This document shows positions 43,806 to 53,000 of a DNA stretch of 64,000 nt, piece by piece. The stretch's first letter is position 1. Each line of letters starts with the position of its first letter. Source of the DNA: Xestospongia muta. Taxonomy: Eukaryota; Porifera; Demospongiae; Haplosclerida; Petrosiidae. A program made the position numbers and the translations under genes. The notes beneath the pieces are model-generated. The model had not been told where the DNA came from. It saw nothing but the letters and a program-made list of their open reading frames with translations, and did no database searches. The stretch is taken from positions 10,363,162 to 10,427,161 of the forward strand of contig OY848918.1 in the NCBI GenBank assembly GCA_963693285.1, in the 5' to 3' direction.

Positions 43806-44870
43806 TTATTAAAAAATAATTCTACCATTATAACTGGTTATGCATATCTTTACTCCTGTTAACTTGGATCCGAAATTCCTGTGTACGTATTAAAGTTCCA
43901 GTGAGAGGTAGTAACAACTTTATTTATAGATATAATAAAAATGACTTTGTTGTCTCATTATTTCATTGAGCACATATATAGAGTTGATATTATAAAAGAT
44001 AATATCTTTTCATTCAGTACATGCCAAATTATATAGTAAACTCATACTATTGTTATGACTAATACCTTACTTAATTATAGGTTATATAGAATTTTCATGA
44101 CATGATTATGGACATGTTCATTTGATCATAGTGAAAATAGTAAAGAAGATTCCAGTGTTCATAATATATCATAAAGTAGTGTTTATAACTTGAGTGGTAA
44201 TGGGAGGAGACTCTTTACTGTGATATTCCTCTGTTAGTACACATGCTGTTTATTATCACTGAGATCTGTTATGATCTACAGCTGTAATCAAGAGGACTGA
44301 TTTATTTTACCATAGCTTTAATTAGGGTAGTCCTTGAGGTGAAAATTATCTTTTTGATACTGAGAAAAGACAGTCATGGTTGACATTAGGTAGTATTCCA
44401 TCATGTATATAGTTTAAGATACCCATTGAGATTTCTTAAGCCATAAAGGAGCAATAGTTTATGAACAATGGTGGTAATTACAACACCCATCATCTTCCTG
44501 GGCTTCACCTATAAAGTCTATTACACTTACAATGACCATCACTTTATGATTACAACTATAGACTATTAGACTTCATGTCTGTTTACCTTAGAACAGGATT
44601 ATTTGATTAACTTTTATCTTGTGAACATGAATATAGTTAGGTTCTTGTGTTACTTAAGGCAATTACTCTAATAATCTGCTGATCTTCTTATAGTAAACTT
44701 AATACTTTGTTACAATATATATCTAAAGGTAATGTTCTAACTGAACTCTTGTAAACAAATACAACTCCAGAAATATGACCTTTTGGATAGTAAGGTCATT
44801 TTGATCTGTAGTACAAATTTGAGGCTAACTGCTTTTTCCCATCTCAAGAAAACACTCTTAAGGTCTTAAG
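43806..44870 (+). other. Spacer after the minisatellite
   Basis: No gene. About 43810-44130 is unique. From about 44170 to 44650 it repeats the block at 29930-30560. At 44810-44850 there is a promoter-like segment (GTACAAATTTGAGGCTAACT) related to that of FL13, with TACAAAT in place of TATAAAT. Confidence 0.5.
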
Positions 44871-45020
44871 GTCAATGTCTCTGCTAGGTCTACCAGTGGT
44901 TATGATGGCTCTAATACATGTCTTTCTACCTCTTCTCTTAAATTTATCAAACAAGCTCTAGCAAATATTAGCAATCAACTTGGATGTGTTAGAACTAGAG
45001 ATCCCTCTGACATTGGAGAC
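44871..45020 (+). pseudogene. FL15: scrap of an A-type N-terminus
   Basis: About 50 codons match the A type from the end of the signal peptide (VSARSTSGYDGSNTC) to RDPSDIGD, then stop matching. The start codon and most of the signal peptide are deleted, and the TATA box is mutated. It is non-functional. Confidence 0.8.
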
Positions 45021-45588
45021 ATTGAGGTGAATATTATCTTTTTGATACTAAGTAATAATGAAACTCATAGTTACTATTTACTTTTATCATTTGAAATAAT
45101 TGTTTGATATAGCTGTGGTGACTGCCAGTAAAATAACTTCATATGAGATATAATATTGGTAACATTGTTACATGATATACTATGATTATAACAATATTTT
45201 CATTTGATTATTAGCTATATTAATTAACTATTCACTTTCTACTTGTTGTATAATTCTGGAATCTGGATGTAACTTATTGTAGTAATACTACTAGAAAATA
45301 TATATAATATATACCTCATCCAGTAAATTATAATATTTCATTAGCCATAAACAAACAATAGGTTATAACCAGAGATGGTAATCATGACATACATTATCTT
45401 CCTAGCCTTCACCTCTTACAGTTAAAGCTGGACATCATGTATAAAGTCTATTATACTTACAATGACCATCACTTAATGATTAAAACTATAGACTATTAGA
45501 CTTCATGTCTGTTTACCCTATAACAAGATTACTATAGTAAGAAAACAATTATTGATTATCTTCTGATGTTCTAAATGAACTCTTGTTT
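45021..45588 (+). other. Spacer before the FL16 minisatellite
   Basis: No gene. It repeats 30080-30680 closely, so the spacer, minisatellite and promoter of FL11 and FL16 were duplicated as one block. Confidence 0.6.
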
Positions 45589-46005
45589 CTTTCCTCTGGG
45601 AACATGAGTATATTACTCTATACAATTACTATGAACATTATTGTCTGGTCACATGACCTTCTCATTGTAAAGTTAATACATTGGTAATCTATTTAATGGT
45701 AATGTACTGACTGAACTCTTGTTCTTTCCTCTGGGAACATGAGTATATTACTCTATACAATTACTATAAATGTTATTGTCTGGTGACGTGACCTTCTCAT
45801 TGTAAAGTTAATACATTGGTAATCTATTAATTGTAATGTACTGACTGAACTCTTGTTCTTTCCTCTGGGAACATGAGTATATTACTCTATACAATTACTA
45901 TGAATATTATTGTCTGGTCACATGACCTTCTCATTTTAAAGTTAATACATTGGTAATCTATTTAATGGTAATGTACTGACTGAACTACTTTCCTCTGGGA
46001 ACATG
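45589..46005. repeat. 135-base minisatellite upstream of FL16 (3 copies plus a part)
   Basis: Same family as 30685-31810, with CTTTCCTCTGGGAACATGAG near 45590, 45725 and 45861 and a partial unit near 45989. It is shorter than the FL11 array, so copy number changed after duplication. Confidence 0.88.
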
Positions 46006-46038
46006 AATTTTGAATAGTAAAATACATCTCACTGGTAG

Positions 46039-46045
46039 TATAAAT
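46039..46045 (+). promoter_or_regulatory. TATA box of FL16
   Basis: TATAAAT in TAGTATAAATAGAGACTAACT, 84 bases before the ATG, matching the FL11 promoter. Confidence 0.6.
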
Positions 46046-46122
46046 AGAGACTAACTGCTTCCCTCTCACATTTTTGTCTTTTTATAAGAATATATTATAT
46101 TTGGAACAGTACAAGAGTTACA

Positions 46123-47364
46123 ATGACTTCCTTTCTATCTTTACTGGTAGTCATACTAGTTATTACTGGTATGTCTAATGCATCAAGTCATTCTGATGGT
46201 GATAGTAGTACAGATGATGCCACAGCTAACCTGACTGCTGCTATTAATCAACTCCTTACTAAATCTTCTCGCAGTAGCTGCCCACCTTGTGAAGATGGTA
46301 GTAATCCAACTAGTCCCATACAACTTGTTGTATCACAACAACTACTATCTAACTCACCAACTAAATGTAATAAAATGATCAAAGAACTCACTGAGACTAT
46401 TGTTGCTAACATATCCAGGTTAGATACAAGATTGTACAATGAAGGCATTATTAAAATTCTTGAGATTGTCAATGATCTCAATAGGAGTATGGTTAGGTTA
46501 GAAAGTAACGTTGATGACATTAAAGAAGATATTAATATTCTCAAAGATATTCATGAGAACACTACTACAAAGAAATGTCCTCCTCCATCATTGTTACTTC
46601 CTTGTTCGTGTGAGGAGGTCAAGAGAAGATGTCCAGACTGTCCTTCAGACTATTATAATATAGCTGATAATCGTAGCATTACTCGTCAAGTGTACTGTTA
46701 TATGGAGGAGTTGTGTAATTCCACAGGAGGTTGGATGAGGGTAGCTTATCTTAACATGAACGATAGCAGTGAGAAATGTCCTGATGGATTTAGACTGTAT
46801 AATGAAAGTGGTGTTCGAGCATGTGGTCGACCAGTTAGGAGTGGAAGTAGCTGTGCAGCAGTAACATTTCCATCAGGTAACAGTGAGTACTCTCAAGTGT
46901 GTGGTAAAGTTATTGGATATCAAGTTGGATCTACTGATGGTCCACTCTATGGTAGCATTGATGGAGTTTATATAGATGGTATTAGTCTGACACATGGTAA
47001 TCCTCGTAAACACATTTGGACTTTTATATCTGCACTATTTAAAAACTTTAATCCAAGTACTTGTCCTTGTGGTACCAGTGGTGCTAGGAGTGCTCCATCA
47101 TTTGTTGGTACTGATTATTTCTGTGAGTCTGGTAATCCTAATCCCTGTTGGCAAAATGACAAACTTTACAGTACTGATCCTCTCTGGGATGGCCAAGATT
47201 GTGGTAGTGTTGAGGGGCCTTGTTGTACTCGATCTCGTATTCCTTGGTTTCATAAACAACTGGGTTATTCTACAACTGACTCCATTGAAATGAGGTTATG
47301 TTGTGATGAAGGAACACAGTACGAAGATGCTCCCTTTAATTTAGTGGAGATTTATGTCAAATGA
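46123..47364 (+). CDS. FL16: secreted fibrinogen-like protein, type B1 stalk + C2 domain
   Basis: An intact single-exon gene of 413 residues. The signal peptide is 1-23, the B1 stalk has CPPCED and IQLVVSQQLL, and the likely coiled coil includes RLESNVDDIKEDINILKD. The domain runs from CSCEEVKRRC: GGWMRVAYLNMND, CGRPVRSGSSC, GKVIGYQVGSTDG, DGISLTHGNPRKHIWTF, CPCGTSG, PSFVGTDYFCESGN with an extra Cys in NPNPCW, LWDGQDCG, PWFHKQLGY, RLCCDEGT, LVEIYVK. In several loop positions it differs from FL3, which has the same pairing, so B1-C2 is represented by two distinct sequences. Its promoter is like that of FL11, not FL3. Confidence 0.92.
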   Translation: MTSFLSLLVVILVITGMSNASSHSDGDSSTDDATANLTAAINQLLTKSSRSSCPPCEDGSNPTSPIQLVVSQQLLSNSPTKCNKMIKELTETIVANISRLDTRLYNEGIIKILEIVNDLNRSMVRLESNVDDIKEDINILKDIHENTTTKKCPPPSLLLPCSCEEVKRRCPDCPSDYYNIADNRSITRQVYCYMEELCNSTGGWMRVAYLNMNDSSEKCPDGFRLYNESGVRACGRPVRSGSSCAAVTFPSGNSEYSQVCGKVIGYQVGSTDGPLYGSIDGVYIDGISLTHGNPRKHIWTFISALFKNFNPSTCPCGTSGARSAPSFVGTDYFCESGNPNPCWQNDKLYSTDPLWDGQDCGSVEGPCCTRSRIPWFHKQLGYSTTDSIEMRLCCDEGTQYEDAPFNLVEIYVK

Positions 47365-47975
47365 TACTTTTCTATTGAGTGTATACAATACAAACATATT
47401 ATTAGTAGTGATTAATTTTTAAAAAACTCATACCAATTAAATATTGATTTTTTTCTATAGTCTTAATTTTGTCGAGCTTTTTATGAAATAAATACACTTG
47501 ATATTAACATCAATAATGTTATATAGTAAATAGTTGTTCAACTAATGAAGATATTCCTTTAATTTGGTGGAAATTTACATAAAGTAAAATATGCTGAATT
47601 TTCTAATAAATTCTTGATAGTGTGTTAGGTATAATTATGTAAGACAACAAAAACTGACTTACTTACTTAACTTGTTTTATTTACCCATTTTTTGCAAAAT
47701 TAATCATTTATAAAATCATTATTAGTGATATAACAAAGTAAAGTATATACTAAGTGTCCCCATTGTATAGTCATGATGTGTATACTTCTATTTGTGTCCT
47801 CTTGTTAGTCCTTGTCATAAAGGAGACTTATTATCAAACCATTTCCTGTTTGAATGTATTAAATGATATAATCACTACTTTAAGATGTAGCAAACATTTT
47901 ATAATTTTATAACTCTAACAAATATGGTCATCATACTATAATACATGGTCACTAATTATTATCTCTATATTATAG
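47365..47975 (+). other. FL16 3' flank with a small C2 scrap
   Basis: The flank starts as F2b, like FL3. At 47541-47587 about 45 bases match the last codons of C2 genes (AATGAAGATATTCC...) with a lost base that shifts the frame. An F2a flank follows and leads to USP copy D. No gene is seen. Confidence 0.6.
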
Positions 47976-49411
47976 AATTACAAGGTAGTCTTTCTGCTAC
48001 TCAAGATACATTAAGTGCTGCCTATGCTGATCCATCAATGAACAAGACAGCATATCATCTTCATGCTGTACTAGTTCATCAAGGACAAGCTTCAGATGGT
48101 AATTACTGGGCATATGTAAGGAAGAAAAGAGAGAAAGAAACAATGGCTGCTATCAATGAAACAGAACCTTTGGAAGAGTCACAAGTAGCTATGCAGGAGA
48201 GTTCAAATGAGGAGAGTGAATTAACTGCTGGTGGTCAGGAAGTGAAACAAGAAGATGGAGGGAGTCAGGATGGTGTGAAGGAGGACAGAGAAATGGAGGT
48301 AGAACACACTGGTCTATCAGGTTCTGAGACTGTTGAGAAACCCCCAGTCACTTCCACTGATAGTCTATTAATGACTTCACAGACCAGTCAGTCCAGTTTA
48401 GAAGCTGGTCAAACTAGTTTGGCAAGGTTATTGGATTCAGAGGTGTGGCTTAAGTTCAATAATGTCAGTATCATTGAAGTCAATTGGGAAGAAGTAAAGA
48501 GAGAATCATTTGGTAGTAACAACTACCATAAGAGTAATTTCAGTTCTAATACAAGTGCTTATTGTCTTGTATATATCAGTGCTGAAGCTCATGATCAATG
48601 GAAAGGAAGTGGTAAGTGGATGATGGATAACATTGTTTTGTTGTTATAGGAGGTGAGCCAACTAGGTACAGTTGCCTTCAATGCTGGTGAAGTCAGTACT
48701 ATAGTCTTTTTATTAGAAATAAGTACATTGTTCCAAGTTTAAAGGCATTCACATAACATCCCTTTCCAGGAGATAATCCCATTTTCGAGAAAGTGAGAGA
48801 GAAATGGTGTCAATGTTTGGATCAGAGTTCTCTTACTGAAAGTATGACAAATCATAGCTTACAGTATAATGCTATAAAATAAATATCTTCACATCACAAA
48901 GTATAATACATTAAAGTACTTGTTTTTGCTATTCTTCCCGTTTAATGACAAAATTGTAGTTGTATAGTAATACTGTAGTAAGTAATATATACTTATATAA
49001 TAAATATATATATAATATATATATAATATTATATATATATATAATATATAGTAATACTATAGTTACTATAAAGTAATCAACTGTATGTACACAATATGTA
49101 AGAGAATGTATGTATTGACTATGTCTATGAACTATAGAATAGTCAAAAATAACACATACAAAGTAGGTTAGGTTTATTAAACTTGGTATAATAATTTAAT
49201 ATAATATTATTTATAACTAGATGATTCTGATAAGCTAGCCGATTTATTGGTGAAGATTGTAGAAGACTATTCTAAGGCTCCAGACATAAAGGTTCCTGAA
49301 CTACCTACAACCTTTGATACCCAACGTTTAACACCTCAGTTCACTAACACATTCAGAATGTTGTCTGAACAGCCATCTTCTTTCCAGTTGGTACAACTTC
49401 CTCATTATTAG
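47976..49411 (+). pseudogene. USP25/28-like 3' half, copy D (internally deleted)
   Basis: Exon 1 (47976 to about 48612) is fully open: HAVLVHQGQASDGNYWAYV then the acidic insert, VWLKFNNVSIIEVNW and [14 protein letters not shown] reads GNYWAY, so the catalytic His is replaced by Asn. Exons 2-6 are missing, because intron 1 joins intron 6 near 48630. Exon 7 (from about 48651) has indels near 48700, and CACATAACATCC replaces CACACAACATACC. Exon 8 (about 49221-49411) is open to TAG. It is non-functional as a USP. Confidence 0.8.
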
Positions 49412-50098
49412 TGTATAATTGTTTTAGGGAGATCACTGTTATGATAATATTGTTCCTATTGTTCTTAATTTATTTCTAATAGGCATTGTCCTTTCTTGTT
49501 TTGTGAGGCAACAGTTTTTACTGTATAATTATTATCTAGTATTTCCTTTGTTTTGATTTTGTCATGTTTTTAAATTAAATTGTGAATACTTCTAATAATT
49601 TGTTTAATAATTAGTTTGTTTAACACTAATATTAAACCACGGCTTATTAATAAGCAAATATTTAATAAAATTTTTAACAAAATATAATCTGTAGTAATCA
49701 AGTCCATTTCCCATATTCGAGTATATGGACTGCACTATGTTAACCAACTAAGATTAATATTTCCCACCAATTTGGTGTATTTACTTCTTTCAATCAATTA
49801 GAATACAATGATCAGTAATATAATGGAGGTTGTGGTAAAGGAGTAGATTTCCCTTCACCATTGATATTATTGTTGGATGAACAATATAGTTTTAAACACA
49901 CCTGGAACATTTCCTCCTTAACACCTTTTCAAATTGCTGATGTATATATAGTACAAACATATGATGCAGAGCATAGCTGTTGCTACTGAGAATTGTTACC
50001 ACTGTATCTAGCTCATTAACACTTCTAGGAAAATACTGCAATTCTATAGTCAGTGATAATTAAACAATACACTAGTTGAGTTAAGTTCACCTAGAGTT
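49412..50098 (+). other. Right edge of the duplicated cluster and FL17 upstream region
   Basis: Up to about 49640 it repeats the sequence after the other USP copies. From there on nothing matches elsewhere in the window, which marks the end of the repeated cluster. TATATATA at 49943-49950, about 150 bases before the FL17 start, is a possible TATA box. Confidence 0.55.
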
Positions 50099-53000
50099 AT
50101 GATTGTCTTACTTTTCTTAGAGTTTTTTATCTTTCAAGAGGTCTTCTCTATCTATTATAAGCCCAGACCTACAATTCCAGGTAACCAATGGAAGGATCAG
50201 TTCATTTATGAGCGTCATGAAAGACCAACTAGTCAAATATTTGATTATCATCGTGATAGTGAGTATTATCATTCCAAAAAATGGCACAGTCGAGCAAGTT
50301 ATCAGCATTTCAGTCTACATTATCAACATCATAGTGACTACAAAGATCCCAAGACTGATAACAATGAACACGAACATACTGTTGAATGGTCAGGTAATAG
50401 ACCAGGAATATCTCATAGTAAAGACTACTGGAACATACCCAAGAACAGTTATCCAAAAGATGGAGATGAAGATGGTAATCAATGTGTCATGAGTCAATTG
50501 AAGGGACAGCAACATTCATCAAGTTATAATGAACAGATCCAGTCAAGCAAAAAAGGGTGTGATGAACAAGGTTATCAATGTAAGCAAGGTCATCAACTCA
50601 GTCGAGAGAGATTTCGTAGCAGATGTAATCTTAAGAGTGAACCACAGATCAAAACTATCAAAAACAATGGAATAATTTCCAGTAAAGTTGACCATAAAAT
50701 CACATTAAAGACTAAAGCTGTCAAAAAGACATTAGATTACAAAGCTAGCAACAAGAAGTGCAAATCAGAGCAAAGACCAAGCCAGCCTAGTTCAGAAACC
50801 ATACCAAACACTGAAACAGACAGTAATGCTTCTGAAAACAGATTGAGCAGTAGTGAAACAGACATTGATACTTTAGGAAACACATCAAGTCATCTAAGAG
50901 ACAGCAATACTTCAGAAAACCAATTGAGCAGTAGTGAAACGGACATTAAATCTACAGAAACCATACCAGGCAGTCAAATAGACACCGATACTCCAGAAAG
51001 CAGATTGAGCAGTCAGACAGATCATAATACTTTAGAAACCATATCTAACAGTCAAACAGACATTGATACATCAGAAACCATATCAAACAGTCAAACGGAC
51101 ATTGATACATCAGAAACCATTTCAAGCAGTCAAACAGATTGTGATAGTCCAGAAACCATACCAGGCAGTGAAAAAGACATTGATATTTCAGAAACCATAT
51201 CAAGCAGTCAAACAGACAGTGATACTTCAGAAACCATATTAAGCAGTCAAACAGACAGCTATACTTCAGAAAGCAGAATGAACAGTAATGAAACAGACAT
51301 TGATACTTCAGAAACCATATCAACCAGTCAAACAGACAACTATACTTCAAAAACCATATCAAACAGTCATACGGACAGCAATACTTTGGAAACCATATCA
51401 AGCAGTCAAACTGACAGTAATACTTTGGAAAACACACTGAGCAGTCAGACAGATCATGATATTTTAGAAAAAATATCTAGCAGTAAAACAGACAGTGATA
51501 CTTTGGAAAACATATTGAGCAGTCAAACAGATCATGATATTTTAGAAACCATATCTAACAGTCAAACAGACAGTGATATTTCAGAAACCATATCGAGCAG
51601 TCAGACAGATCATGATAGTTTAGAAACCACAACAAGCAGTCAAACAGATAGTGATACTTTGGAAAAAATATTGTGCAGTCAGACAGATCTAGACCTTGAT
51701 ACTTCAGAAACCATATCAAGCAGTCAAACAGACAGTGATACTTTGGAAAACATATTGAGCAGTCAGACAGATCATGATACTTTAGAAACAATATCTAGCA
51801 GTCAAACAGACAGTGATACTTCAGAAAACAGATTGAGTAGTAATGAAACAGACATTGATGCTTCAGTAAATATATCAAGCAGTCAAACAGATGGTGATAC
51901 TCCAGAAAACATATCAAGTAGTCAAACAGATGGTGATACTTTAGAAAAGCAATTGAGCGGTAGTAAAACGGACATTAAATCTACAGAAACCATACCAGCC
52001 AGTGAAATAGACAGTGATACTTTGGAAAACCTATTGAACAGTCAGATGGATCATGATATTTCAGAAACCATACCTAGCAGTCAAACAGATGGTGATACTT
52101 TAGAAAACCATTTGGGCAGTAGTAAAACTGACATCGATATTTCAGAAACCACATCAAGCAGTCAAACAGACAGTGATACTTCAAAAAACGGATTGAGCAT
52201 TAGTGAAACAGACATTGATACTTCAAAAACCATACCAGACAGTGAAAATGACATTGATACTTCAGAAATCATATCAAGCAGTCAAACAGACAGTGATACT
52301 TCAGAAAACGGATTGAGCATTAGTGAAACAGACATTGATACTTCAAAAACCATACCAGACAGTGAAAATGACATTGATACTTCAGAAATCATATCAAGCA
52401 GTCAAACAGACAGTGATACTTCAGAAAACGGATTGAGCATTAGTGAAACAGACATTGATACTTCAAAAACCATACCAGACAGTGAAAATGACATTGATAC
52501 TTCAGAAATCATATCAAGCAGTCAAACAGACAGTGATACTTCAGAAAACGGATTGAGCATTAGTGAAACAGACATTGATACTTCAAAAACCATACCAGGC
52601 AGTGAAAATGACATTGATACTTCAGAAATCATATCAAGCAGTCAAACAGACAGTGATACTTCAGAAAACGGATTGAGCATTAGTGAAACAGACATTGATA
52701 CTTCAAAAACCATACCAGGCAGTGAAAATGACATTGATACTTCAGAAATCATATCAAGCAGTCAAACAGACAGTGATACTTCAGAAAACGGATTGAGCAG
52801 TCAAACATATGGTGATACTTCAGAAAGCAGATTGAGCAGTAGTGAAACAGAAAGTGACACTGGAGACATGTACAGGGAAACAGAGGGGAATGATATTACT
52901 TCTATAGACCCATCCTCTGTTGCTCAGTCTACTTTGTTAGTGAAGGAATCTCTCTCTTTGTTTCTCTCCCCATCTTTCTCCACATATCCTTCTCCATCAC

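Noticed and set aside
51045..51791. Minus-strand Cys/Leu/Phe-rich frames opposite FL17
   Set aside because: They are mirror frames of the FL17 repeat region. The + strand frame is 1317 residues long with a signal peptide and a conserved domain.
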